NCBI RefSeq assembly: GCF_900696085.1
Contig: NZ_CAADFC020000005.1
Coordinates: forward strand, 186,001 to 250,000
From: Bradyrhizobium ivorense
GTDB taxonomy: Bacteria > Pseudomonadota > Alphaproteobacteria > Rhizobiales > Xanthobacteraceae
Direction: 5' to 3'
DNA length: 64,000 nucleotides
Below the pieces are notes generated by a model. It was given only the letters and a program-made list of their open reading frames with translations, ran no database searches and was not told where the DNA came from. Made by a program: the position numbers and the translations under genes. Positions 25,027 to 32,997 of this stretch are shown in pieces (positions within the stretch are counted from its first letter, which is position 1; every line of letters starts with the position of its first letter).

Positions 25027-26244
25027 TTACGCCCGTCTGCGAACCATGATCGTCACCGCGGCGATCAGTTCGAGGCCGATGCAGCCGTAGAACGGCAGCG
25101 CATAGCTGCCGGAGAGATCGCGCAGCAGCCCGACCACGCCGGGACCGAACGCATAGGTGATCTGGTTGATCGCCGTGATCAGGCTGACCAGCACGCCGAA
25201 AGCGCGCGGATCGAACTCGCGCTGCACGATCAGCGCCGGCAGCGTGATCAGATTGCCGACCGAAAAGCCGAACAGCGCGCAGGCCGCGATCTGCGCGATA
25301 TCATTGTGCACGTTGATGATGACGGCGAGTGCGATCGCCTGGCTGGTGAAGGACAGCGCCGAGGCCAGGCGCTGGTTGAGCCGGTCGATCACGAAAGAGA
25401 ACGAGACGCGGCCGACCACTGCCATCGCGGTCAGCAGCGCCATCGCCACCGTGGCGCGTTCGCGGCCGATCACCTGGTCGAGATAGGCGATCAGATGAAC
25501 GATGAAGCCGACCTGGGCGAACAGCACCAGCGCAAAGGCGACCGAGACCGAGAGGAAGCTGATGTCGCGCAGCGCCCGCGCGCGCACCTGAGTTGCCGAC
25601 GGCGCGTCGGCGGCGGCCGCCGTCACCGCATGCAGATGCGCCGGCGGCCGGCCGACGAACAGCAGGATCACCGGCACCATCACCACGATCAGCAGCACCG
25701 CGGCGGCGATCATCGCGCCGGAGAAGCCGAAATAGCCGATGCCGGTCACCAAGAGCGGCACGCCGACGATGCCGCCAAAGCTCGCGCCGTTCAGCGCCAG
25801 GCTGATCGCCATGCCGCGCTTCTTGTCGAACCACAGGCCGAGCGTGTTGGTGATGATGCCGAGGCTGGTGCCGGCCCAGCCGAATGCCAGCAGCGCATTG
25901 GCGAGATAGAGCTGCCAGGGCTCGCGCACCTCGCCGATCGCAACCGCCGCGATCGCCATCGCGAAGGTGCCGGCGATCAGGCAGCTGCGCGCGCCGAACG
26001 CCTTGATCGCCTCGGCGACGAAGGCAACCAGCGCCGCGCCGAACAGATAGAAGAACGTCGTACCCGACGAGATCAGCGACGCCGGCCAGCCGCGCAGCCG
26101 CTGCAGCTCGGCGACGTAGACGCTCTGCCCGTAGAAGCCGAGCCCCCAGCCGAACGTCGCCAGCAGGAAGCAGACGACGACGATGCGCCAGCCCTCATAG
26201 CGCAGCGAGGCTTCATCTTGCGGGGAGTATGAGGATGCGTCCAT
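25027..26244 (-). CDS. MFS transporter
   Basis: The 405-residue major facilitator has about 12 membrane segments. Segment 1 is VVVCFLLATFGWGLGFYGQSVYV, and the loop WFDKKRGMAISLALNGASFGG between segments 4 and 5 is typical of the monocarboxylate/oxalate-formate (OFA-like) branch. It is followed upstream on the same strand by another MFS gene with 132 bp between. The substrate is not predictable. The start is supported by an aagagcaag site. Confidence 0.85.
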   Translation of the reverse strand: MDASSYSPQDEASLRYEGWRIVVVCFLLATFGWGLGFYGQSVYVAELQRLRGWPASLISSGTTFFYLFGAALVAFVAEAIKAFGARSCLIAGTFAMAIAAVAIGEVREPWQLYLANALLAFGWAGTSLGIITNTLGLWFDKKRGMAISLALNGASFGGIVGVPLLVTGIGYFGFSGAMIAAAVLLIVVMVPVILLFVGRPPAHLHAVTAAAADAPSATQVRARALRDISFLSVSVAFALVLFAQVGFIVHLIAYLDQVIGRERATVAMALLTAMAVVGRVSFSFVIDRLNQRLASALSFTSQAIALAVIINVHNDIAQIAACALFGFSVGNLITLPALIVQREFDPRAFGVLVSLITAINQITYAFGPGVVGLLRDLSGSYALPFYGCIGLELIAAVTIMVRRRA

Positions 26245-26376
26245 TTCTTGCTCTTGCTTCTCACATCGTCACGGCCGGATTGATCCGTTGTCACGATGCA
26301 GGAAGCCTTGATGTAAGAAGCCTTGCAAGCCGATCATTTCGATCTGGATCGAACTGTCAGCAGATGGCAGCAAGAA

Positions 26377-27621
26377 TTAGATGCTCGGATCGGGAATCTC
26401 GTCCATTGCGCGCAATTTCGCCCGGAGCTTCGCGAACGAGGCGAATGATAACACGGCGAGGCCAAGCAGCACCGGCGGGAACACGACGAGATTGACCGCG
26501 CTCCAGCCGTAATGCGCGAGCAGCTGGCCGGAGGAGAACGAGCCGATCGCCATCATGCCGAACACCAGGAAATCGTTGAACGCCTGCACCTTGTTGCGCT
26601 CCTGCGGCCGGTGGGTTTCCAGCACCAGCGCGGAGGCGCCGACAAAGGCAAAATTCCAGCCGACGCCGAGCACGATCAGTGTCGCCCAGAAGTGCGGCGC
26701 GGTGATCCCGGACAGACCGATCATCGCGGCCACCGCTTCGAGCGCGAGCCCGAGCGCGACGATTGCGGGGGCGCCGAACCGCGCGATCAGCGAACCCGTG
26801 AAGAAGCTCGGGCCGTACATCGCGACGATGTGCCACAGAATGCCGAAATTGGAATCGCTGACCGACAGCCCGCACATCTTCATGGCGAGCGGCGCCGAGG
26901 TCATCACCAAATTCATCATCGGATAGGCGATCACGCCGCACAGCGCCGCGGCGATGAAGCGCGGCTGCCTGGCGATCTCGAGCAGCGGACGGCCGCCATG
27001 CAGATCCGCCGCCGCCGGCTTTGGCGCATCGACGCCCGACAGCACCGCCATCGCCACCAGCGCGACGATTGCCTGCACCACGAAGGAGAATGCGAACAGA
27101 TAAGGCGGCCAGAAATCCATGGTCCATTGCACGAGCTGCGGCCCGAGCACGCCGGCGAACACGCCGCCGGCCATCACCCACGACACCGCCTTGGGCCGGA
27201 ACGCGACGCTGGCGCCGTCGGCCGCCGCGAAGCGATAGGATTGCGCCACCGAGCCGTAGAGCCCGCCGAGGAAGGTCGCGCCGCAAAACAGCCAGAACGC
27301 CGAATGCAGGATCGCCCAGGCGCCGAGCGCGCCGGTCAGCGTGCCGCAGAAGGTGCCGATAATGAAGGCGGTGCGCCGGCCATAGGCACGCGAGATCGCG
27401 CCGGTCGGCAGCGTGCCGGCGGCCATCCCGAGCACATACATCGAGAGCGGCACGGTCGCGAGCGAGACGTCCGGCGCCAGCGTCGCGCCGACGATCGAGC
27501 CGGTGGCGAAGATCACCGCCGAATTGGCGCCGGTCAGCGCCTGCGCCGCCGCGAGCCGCCACACATTGCTGCGCGCCCGCGCGTCGTCGGCGGTCTCATC
27601 CAAAGCTGTCACGTCGATCAT
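26377..27621 (-). CDS. MFS transporter
   Basis: The 414-residue carrier has 12 predicted membrane segments. The conserved loop 2-3 motif appears as GAISRAYGRRTAFIIGTFCG (about 77-96). A C-terminal half opens with FIAAALCGVIAYPMMNLVMTSAPLAMKMCG. It may be co-transcribed with the following MFS gene. The substrate is unknown; the pattern is that of drug or metabolite efflux members, but evidence is weak. Confidence 0.85.
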   Translation of the reverse strand: MIDVTALDETADDARARSNVWRLAAAQALTGANSAVIFATGSIVGATLAPDVSLATVPLSMYVLGMAAGTLPTGAISRAYGRRTAFIIGTFCGTLTGALGAWAILHSAFWLFCGATFLGGLYGSVAQSYRFAAADGASVAFRPKAVSWVMAGGVFAGVLGPQLVQWTMDFWPPYLFAFSFVVQAIVALVAMAVLSGVDAPKPAAADLHGGRPLLEIARQPRFIAAALCGVIAYPMMNLVMTSAPLAMKMCGLSVSDSNFGILWHIVAMYGPSFFTGSLIARFGAPAIVALGLALEAVAAMIGLSGITAPHFWATLIVLGVGWNFAFVGASALVLETHRPQERNKVQAFNDFLVFGMMAIGSFSSGQLLAHYGWSAVNLVVFPPVLLGLAVLSFASFAKLRAKLRAMDEIPDPSI

Positions 27622-27957
27622 CGGCAGTCCCGCGCCTGAAGCCCCTGCGGGAGCCCCGTGTCGCGGGCACTATGGAGACGCCGGATGTGCCGATCAACCG
27701 ACGCAAACGGGCGCAGGCCATGCGAGGAGTGCACGGTGCATTGCGGGGCTCTCATGTGAAGCTTGCGCTTCCTTCAGTCCCGTCATCCCCGCACAAAGGC
27801 TTCGCCTTTGTCGCTGGAGGTGCGAGCTCTTGCGAGCCTCGAAGGATGAATCGGCCACCAGCCGGGCCGTCGACCCTTCGAGGGCCGCTGAAGAAGCGGC
27901 CACCTCAGGGTGACGGTAACGGAGATGGAGCTTGGGCGCGGGTTAGAGGCAGGCGCG
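27622..27957. repeat. Gap holding a long hairpin repeat (27781-27915)
   Basis: The 336-bp space between an MFS gene start and the hicB stop. Bases 27781-27915 are a cgtcatcccc...gggtgacg unit containing caaaggcttcgcctttg and gcgagctcttgcgagcctcg hairpins and the 'gaagaagcggccacctc' module seen in the composite repeats at 249 and 42642. Bases 27622-27780 show no feature. Confidence 0.65.
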
Positions 27958-28449
27958 CTACCGCACGCCCTTCTTGCCCGGCTTCTTCTCCGCACGCAGC
28001 GCGCCGGTCTTGTGCACCTTGGAGCGTGGCGGCGTGAGGCGCATTGTTGGAAGCCGCCACTCGAGCGCGATCGACGCAGCAAAGCCGAAGAAGCTGGAGC
28101 GGCTCATGCCGATCGATGCCGCGTGCTTATCGATCCGCGCAATCAGGCTCTTCGGCAGATAGACATTCACCCGCTCGGACGGATCCGGCGGGTCGACACC
28201 GACGATGAAGTAGGCGGCAACGTCCGAGCCCTTCGGCGGCACGATCTGCTCGATCGGCGTCGGCTCCGGCAGCGGCCGGCCCTGCTCGGCCCAGCCGTCG
28301 ACGGTCTGCGCCAACGCCTCTTCGGCGCGCCCGATCGCGTCCTCCTGCGACTTGCCAGCGGCGACACAGCCCGGAAAGTCCGGAAACCATGCGCCGAATG
28401 TGCCGCGCGGACCGCGCTCCAGCACGGCCGGATAAAGCCGCCTCTTCAT
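27958..28449 (-). CDS. hicB: HicB-family antitoxin-like protein, orphan
   Basis: The 163-residue protein has an N-terminal HicB partial RNase-H fold (about 1-65: YPAVLERGPRGTFGAWFPDFPGCVAAG, AIGRAEEALAQTVDGW) and a C-terminal ribbon-helix-helix (about 100-145: VNVYLPKSLIARIDKHAASIGMSRSSFF) for DNA binding. ATG 28449 has a perfect cggagg site. HicB normally neutralises the mRNA interferase HicA encoded beside it. No hicA-sized frame lies on either side, so this is a solitary regulator or a relic. A palindrome 28-51 bp upstream is a likely operator for its own promoter. Confidence 0.85.
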   Translation of the reverse strand: MKRRLYPAVLERGPRGTFGAWFPDFPGCVAAGKSQEDAIGRAEEALAQTVDGWAEQGRPLPEPTPIEQIVPPKGSDVAAYFIVGVDPPDPSERVNVYLPKSLIARIDKHAASIGMSRSSFFGFAASIALEWRLPTMRLTPPRSKVHKTGALRAEKKPGKKGVR

Positions 28450-28477
28450 TCTGGCCTCCGTCATCGGAGTATGCTAT

Positions 28478-28500
28478 TTCACACACCTGCCGTGTGTCAA
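28478..28500. promoter_or_regulatory. 23-bp palindromic operator between hicB and the divergent methyltransferase
   Basis: ttcacacac-ctgcc-gtgtgtcaa: 9-bp arms matching at 8 of 9 positions, with a further half-site tgacaca at 28502-28508. It sits in the only promoter space of hicB and of the divergent gene at 28531. This suits binding by the HicB ribbon-helix-helix domain and joint control of both genes. Confidence 0.6.
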
Positions 28501-28530
28501 ATGACACATCGCGCGAGGGACAGCACCGCC

Positions 28531-29403
28531 ATGGACCCGCAAGCCGAGCTCCGCATCATCCGCGCCGCCTATGCCAAGCAGATCATGGCCGCCGCCAATG
28601 TCGTCAATCCCAGCGTTGCGGCCGCCTTCGCCGCCGTGCCGCGCGAGGATTTCGTCGGCCCCGGGCCATGGCTGATGCTGCGCTGGTGGAGCCGCGACTA
28701 TGTGCCGACGCCCGATGCCGACCCGGTCTATCTCTACACCGACGATCTGGTCGCGCTGGTCCCCGAACGCCGGCTCAACAACGGGCAGCCCTCGCTGCAC
28801 GCCTATCTCATGCACCAGGCGTCGCCCGCCGCCGGCGAGCACGTGGTGCATATCGGCACCGGCACCGGCTACTACACGGCGCTGCTGGCGCATCTTGCCG
28901 GACCGTCCGGCCGCGTCACCGGCATCGAATATGATGGCGAGCTCGCCGCGCGCGCCCGCGACAATCTCGCGTCCTATGCGAATGTCGAGATCATCCCGGG
29001 CGACGGCACGCAGCTGGCGTTCGACACGGCCGACGTCATCTATGTCAACGCCGGCTGCACCCAGCCGGCCGCACGCTGGCTCGACAGACTTGCCGATGGC
29101 GGCCGGCTGATCCTGCCGCTGACATCGGACGAAGGATTCAGGGGCGGCGCGCTGGACCAGATAGCGCGGTCCGGCGCCGTGTTCCGGATCCGGCGCGAGG
29201 GCGCGGGCTATCAGGCGGCATGGATCTCACCGGTCGCGATCATTCCCTGCGACGGCGGCCGCAACGAGGCTTCCGAACGGGCGCTGGCCGAAGCCTTCGC
29301 CCGCGGCGGCTGGCAGAAGGTGACGCGGCTCTATCGTGATGCCGATATTCCCGACGAGCGCTGCTGGCTGCGCGGTGATGGCTGGTGCCTGGCTTACGAT
29401 TGA
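28531..29403 (+). CDS. Protein-L-isoaspartate O-methyltransferase-like SAM methyltransferase
   Basis: The 290-residue protein has SAM motif I EHVVHIGTGTGYYTALLAHL (about 107-126), then GRVTGIEYDGEL and GDGTQLAFDTADVIYVNAG. An N-terminal PIMT-like part (NNGQPSLHAYLMHQ, resembling the GQTIS region) places it in the Pcm family, though it is longer than the usual 210-220 residues and has a C-terminal extension. It would repair or modify isoaspartyl residues, or act on another substrate. It is divergent from hicB and overlaps the next, convergent gene by 10 bp. Confidence 0.8.
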   Translation: MDPQAELRIIRAAYAKQIMAAANVVNPSVAAAFAAVPREDFVGPGPWLMLRWWSRDYVPTPDADPVYLYTDDLVALVPERRLNNGQPSLHAYLMHQASPAAGEHVVHIGTGTGYYTALLAHLAGPSGRVTGIEYDGELAARARDNLASYANVEIIPGDGTQLAFDTADVIYVNAGCTQPAARWLDRLADGGRLILPLTSDEGFRGGALDQIARSGAVFRIRREGAGYQAAWISPVAIIPCDGGRNEASERALAEAFARGGWQKVTRLYRDADIPDERCWLRGDGWCLAYD

Positions 29404-30083
29404 ATCGCATCCTTGCGCACGAACATCAGGATCATGTTGTTGGCCGGCAGCTCGAACGTCTCGGCCAATCGCAGGCCGACGCTGTCAGCCAGCTTCTCGA
29501 GATCGGCGATGTCGCGCACGCCCCATTCGGCGTCGCGTTCGCGCAGCGAGGTGTCGAACACCGCGTTGCTGAGCGCGGTATGCTTGCCGTCGCGCTTGAA
29601 CGGGCCGTAGAGGAACAGGCGTCCGTCGGCGCGCAGATGCCTGTTAGCACCGGCGAACAGGCCTTCGGCGACGAGCCAGGGCGCGATGTGGATCACATTG
29701 GCGCAGAAGATCGCGCGCAGTTTGTCCGGACCTTTGCCGTCCGACGGCGCGACCGACCAGGCCGGATCGGACAGATCGATGCGCTGCGGCGGCCGGATGT
29801 TGCCGAGGCCGGCATGCACGCGCCAGGCCTCGATGCTGCGCAGATGCGCGTCATTCAGATCGCTCGGCCACCAGACGATGTCAGGCGTATGACCGGCGAA
29901 CGACACGACGTGCTGGCCGGTGCCGCTGCCGGCCTCGAGCACGTCGCCGGATTGCCCGGCCAGGAAGTTCTTCAGCACCGCCCAGATCGGCGCGTGGTTG
30001 CGGTGGAACGCCGCCGCGTCGAGCCGCCCGTCGGCCTCCACCGGGCTGCCGTCCTTGCCGAACTCCACGACGAATTCTGCCAC
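29394..30083 (-). CDS. DUF938 SAM-dependent methyltransferase
   Basis: The 229-residue class I methyltransferase-fold protein has VLEAGSGTGQHVVSFA (SAM motif I, about 48-63), WWPSDLNDAHLRSI and FCANVIHIAPW (about 126-136). LYGPFKRDGKHTALSN is the DUF938 signature. Its 3' end overlaps the convergent methyltransferase gene by 10 bp. The substrate is unknown. Confidence 0.85.
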   Translation of the reverse strand: MAEFVVEFGKDGSPVEADGRLDAAAFHRNHAPIWAVLKNFLAGQSGDVLEAGSGTGQHVVSFAGHTPDIVWWPSDLNDAHLRSIEAWRVHAGLGNIRPPQRIDLSDPAWSVAPSDGKGPDKLRAIFCANVIHIAPWLVAEGLFAGANRHLRADGRLFLYGPFKRDGKHTALSNAVFDTSLRERDAEWGVRDIADLEKLADSVGLRLAETFELPANNMILMFVRKDAIQS

Positions 30084-30430
30084 CGCATTCTCCTGTCAGC
30101 CTGTTTGTAGACTGTGTGTCCGCAACCCGCAAAGGCGGAACCGATGGCCACACTATCTAACCCGTCATCCTGAGGCGCGAGCCCTTGCGAGCCTCGAAGG
30201 ATGCACGGCCACCAGCCGGGCCGATTCATCCTTCGAGGCTCGCCCTTGCGGCGCAGCTGCGCCGCAAGGCTCGCACCTCAGGATGACGGGACATACAGCA
30301 CGTGTGCCCCCGGCACTATTAACCGCCCGCTCCGCCTCGCCGATTCTCCACATTGCCAGCCGATGGCCTTTGTGCTTTCCACTCTTTATATTGCGATGGG
30401 AACATCGAGATTGAAGCCCGGGAAGCGTCC
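30084..30430. other. Gap with hairpin repeat (30163-30288) upstream of the sox operon
   Basis: This 347-bp gap carries the sox promoter region. Bases 30163-30288 are a cgtcatcctgagg...cctcaggatgacg hairpin of about 126 bp. Downstream, 30340-30430 should contain the soxX promoter, but no clear -35/-10 was identified. An in-frame extension of soxX to 30353 is open and cannot be fully excluded. Confidence 0.6.
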
Positions 30431-30778
30431 TTGATCGTCACCTTTTCCAAGCCAGCTTTGGTTCTGGCACTGCTGGCAGGCGCGGCAATGGCGGGCCCTG
30501 CGCAGGCCCAATCCGTCGCCGAAGGCCAGAAGCTTGCCTTCGAGCGCAGCAAGGGCAATTGCCTGACCTGTCACGTCATCAAGGGCGGCGATCTGCCCGG
30601 CACGATCGGTCCCGAACTGAGCGGGCTGAAGGCAAAATACAGCCGCGACGAGCTGATCGCGATCGTATCTGACGAGACCAAGCGCAACCCGCAGACCGTG
30701 ATGCCGCCGTTCGGACGCAACCGGATCCTGACCGAGAAGGAAATCAGCGCGGTGGTGGATTTTCTGCAGACGTTGTGA
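30431..30778 (+). CDS. soxX: Sulfur-oxidation c-type cytochrome SoxX
   Basis: The 115-residue secreted mono-haem cytochrome has a signal peptide (PALVLALLAGAAMAGPAQAQ), haem motif CLTCH (Cys44, Cys47, His48) and distal ligand Met91 in TVMPPFGRNR. SoxX pairs with SoxA to couple thiosulfate to the SoxY carrier by oxidation in the periplasm. I chose TTG 30431 (site gggaag), because it opens at the signal peptide; an upstream start at 30353 would give a hydrophilic extension. It heads the soxXYZAK-B run and overlaps the open frame of soxY. Confidence 0.88.
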   Translation: MIVTFSKPALVLALLAGAAMAGPAQAQSVAEGQKLAFERSKGNCLTCHVIKGGDLPGTIGPELSGLKAKYSRDELIAIVSDETKRNPQTVMPPFGRNRILTEKEISAVVDFLQTL

Positions 30779-30810
30779 TGCCGCAGCGTTCGCTTTTGGG
30801 AGATTTTGCG

Positions 30811-31305
30811 ATGGAGATCACAAGCAACGAATTTTTCAAAACGCGCCGCCTGGTGCTGAAGGGCGCCGGCGTCGCCGCGCTGATCGGCCTCGGCGTCGTT
30901 CCGTTCGAGGTGCCGCAGGCGCTTGCCGCCGCCAACGACAAATATCCGGAAGAGGCGTTCAAGCAGAAGACCGAGGCCGAAGCGATCAAGGCGCTCTACG
31001 GCAAGACCGCAGAGCCCTCGGACAAGATCAAGTTGGACGCACCCGAAATCGCCGAGAACGGCGCCGTGGTGCCAATCTCCGCCACCACGACGCTTGCCGA
31101 CGTCAGTTCGATCTCGTTCCTGGTCAGCGAAAACCCGATCTCGCTGGTAGCCTCATACAAGATCCCGGCCGGCACGCTGCCGAGCGTCGCCAACCGGATC
31201 AAGATGGCCAAGACCAGCAACGTCACCGTGCTGGTCGAAGCCGGCGGCAAGCTCTACAGCGCGGTCAAGGAAATCAAGGTCACCGTCGGCGGCTGCGGCG
31301 GCTGA
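30811..31305 (+). CDS. soxY: Thiosulfate carrier protein SoxY
   Basis: The 164-residue protein is exported by Tat (TRRLVLKGAGVAALIGLG, about 9-26). It ends in the mobile GGCGG tail whose cysteine (about residue 162) carries thiosulfate and sulfur intermediates as a thioether-like conjugate. A GTG/ATG pair 36 bp upstream is in frame, but ATG 30811 with a gggag site and the Tat motif close behind is favoured. It forms a heterodimer with SoxZ, encoded next. Confidence 0.93.
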   Translation: MEITSNEFFKTRRLVLKGAGVAALIGLGVVPFEVPQALAAANDKYPEEAFKQKTEAEAIKALYGKTAEPSDKIKLDAPEIAENGAVVPISATTTLADVSSISFLVSENPISLVASYKIPAGTLPSVANRIKMAKTSNVTVLVEAGGKLYSAVKEIKVTVGGCGG

Positions 31306-31327
31306 GCCCAACCAAGGGACAAATCAG

Positions 31328-31639
31328 ATGGCATCGAGCATTCGCGTGCGCGCCACGTCAAACGGCGACACCACCGAGGTGCAGGCGCTGATCCAGCATC
31401 CGATGGATTCCGGCTTCGTCAAGGACGCCAAGGGCGAGATCATTCCGCCGCATTTCATCCAGCAGCTCACCTTCGAATATGACGGCAAGGCTGTGTTCCT
31501 CGCCGACTGGGGTGGCGGCGTCTCCAAGGACCCCTATGTGAAGTTCGCCTTCAAGGGCGGCAAGAAGGGTGACGAGTTGAAGGTCAGCTGGGTCGACAAC
31601 AAGGGCGCGACCGACAGCACCACGGCAAAGATTCAATGA
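31328..31639 (+). CDS. soxZ: Sulfur-oxidation protein SoxZ
   Basis: The 103-residue immunoglobulin-like partner of SoxY has no signal peptide. It contains IRVRATSNGDTTEVQALIQHPMDSG (first 20 residues of the motif only: IRVRATSNGDTTEVQALIQH) and IPPHFIQQLTFEYDGK. It is carried to the periplasm with SoxY by Tat hitch-hiking. The length is normal and its stop overlaps the soxA start (ATGA). Confidence 0.93.
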   Translation: MASSIRVRATSNGDTTEVQALIQHPMDSGFVKDAKGEIIPPHFIQQLTFEYDGKAVFLADWGGGVSKDPYVKFAFKGGKKGDELKVSWVDNKGATDSTTAKIQ

Positions 31640-32493
31640 TGCTGCGTCTTGCAATCCGCACTGCCGTCGCGCTTGCGCTCGGCGTTCTGGCGCTCGCGCC
31701 GGCGGCGCGCGCGGCCGACACCGTCGATCCCGCAGCCGACAAGGCCGCCTTCCAAAAATTCTTCACCGACAAATTCCCCAAGCTGAAGCTCGAGGATTTC
31801 GTCAACGGGCCCTATTCGATGAATGAGGACCTGCACCGGCAGTGGGAAGAGAAGGAGCAGTTTCCGCCCTACGAGTTCTCGCTCGAGGCCGGCAAGGAGA
31901 TGTTTTCAAAGCCGTTCAAGAACGGCAAGACCTACGCCGACTGCTTTCCGAACCAGGGCATCGGCATCCGCCAGAACTATCCCTATTTCGACGAGACGGA
32001 AGGCAAGGTCATCACGCTGGAGCTTGCGCTCAACCGCTGCCGCGAGGCCAATGGCGAGGCGCCCTTCTCCTATGTCAGGGACGACATGGCGGCGCTCACC
32101 GCCTACATGGCTTTTACCTCGCGCGGCAAGCTGATGGACATCAAGATCCCGAACGACCCGCGGGCGCTCGAGGCCTACCAGAAGGGCAAGGAGTATTTCT
32201 ACACCCGCCGCGGCCAACTCAATTTCTCCTGCGCCACCTGCCACATCCAGAGCCCGGGCGAGCGGATCCGCGCCGAGGTGCTGGCGCCGGCGCTGGGGAT
32301 TCTGAATGCGATGCCGATCTACCGGTCGGAATGGTCGGGCATGGGCACCACCAGCCGCCGCTTCACCACCTGCAACAGCCAGATCCGCGGCGTGCCGCTC
32401 AATCCGCAGGACGACGAGTATCGCAACCTCGAATACTATCTGTCCTATGTCAGCAACGGGTTGCCGATCTCGGGGCCGGGAGCCAGGCCATGA
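31636..32493 (+). CDS. soxA: Sulfur-oxidation c-type cytochrome SoxA
   Basis: The 285-residue secreted cytochrome has a signal peptide (ALALGVLALAPAARA), one haem motif CATCH (Cys199, Cys202, His203), and Cys246 in RFTTCNSQIRG. Cys246 is the haem-ligating, persulfide-modified active-site cysteine of SoxAX. Only one CxxCH is present, so this is the mono-haem SoxA type. With SoxX it oxidatively joins thiosulfate to the SoxY cysteine. It overlaps soxZ and the following gene by 4 bp each. Confidence 0.93.
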   Translation: MMLRLAIRTAVALALGVLALAPAARAADTVDPAADKAAFQKFFTDKFPKLKLEDFVNGPYSMNEDLHRQWEEKEQFPPYEFSLEAGKEMFSKPFKNGKTYADCFPNQGIGIRQNYPYFDETEGKVITLELALNRCREANGEAPFSYVRDDMAALTAYMAFTSRGKLMDIKIPNDPRALEAYQKGKEYFYTRRGQLNFSCATCHIQSPGERIRAEVLAPALGILNAMPIYRSEWSGMGTTSRRFTTCNSQIRGVPLNPQDDEYRNLEYYLSYVSNGLPISGPGARP

Positions 32494-32810
32494 GACCCGC
32501 CATGAGAGCGACCACGATCTTCGCTGCCTCGGCCCTGCTGCTCGCGGGCGCGACCGCTGCGCTCGCCGCCTCCGAGGCCGACTACAAGGCGGCCTATGCC
32601 GCAGCCGAAGCCGCCAACAAGGAGGCCGGCGCCCTGCGCAACCAGTGGACCACGACCGCCGCGACGCTCGCTGCCGCAAAAAAGGCCGGTGATGCTGGTG
32701 ATTTCGACACCGCGGTGGCGCAGGCCAAGGAGGCCGAAGCCCTGGCAAAGGCATCGATCTTCCAGGCCACCAGCGAAAAGGAACGCTGGAAGGACATGGA
32801 AGTTCGTTAG
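32490..32810 (+). CDS. soxK: Small periplasmic protein, probable SoxXA-binding protein SoxK
   Basis: The 106-residue product has a signal peptide (TTIFAASALLLAGATAALAA) and an Ala/Lys/Glu-rich helical mature part (SEADYKAAYAAAEAANKEAG, ending SEKERWKDMEVR). Its ATG overlaps the soxA stop (ATGA). Small helical proteins in this position (SoxK/SAXB) bind SoxAX and speed its turnover. The assignment rests on position, size and composition. A second ATG lies 12 bp in. Confidence 0.7.
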   Translation: MRPAMRATTIFAASALLLAGATAALAASEADYKAAYAAAEAANKEAGALRNQWTTTAATLAAAKKAGDAGDFDTAVAQAKEAEALAKASIFQATSEKERWKDMEVR

Positions 32811-32855
32811 CGTATGGTGAGATGACAACGAGTACACCCCGCACCGGCGGTGCCC

Positions 32856-32974
32856 CACCTCTCCCATTGGGAGAGGTCGCGCCGGAGGCGCGGGTGAGGG
32901 ATGACGGTCTCTCGTCGGAGCTGCGGCCCCTCCCCCGGCGCTGCGCGCCGACCTCTCCCCGGCGGGGAGAGGTG
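32856..32974. repeat. Palindromic repeat, cacctctccc family, copy 2, between soxK and soxB
   Basis: The 119-bp element cacctctcccattgggagaggt ... acctctccccggcggggagaggtg closely matches 11713-11835. It separates soxB from the otherwise overlapping soxXYZAK genes, so transcripts crossing it will carry a large hairpin. Confidence 0.85.
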
Positions 32975-32997
32975 GAAGAGGCCGCGCGGAGAGAGTG

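Noticed and set aside
31842..32489. Long open frame continuous with soxK but overlapping soxA
   Set aside because: It is the shadow of soxA in another frame; the real soxK start is the ATG overlapping the soxA stop.
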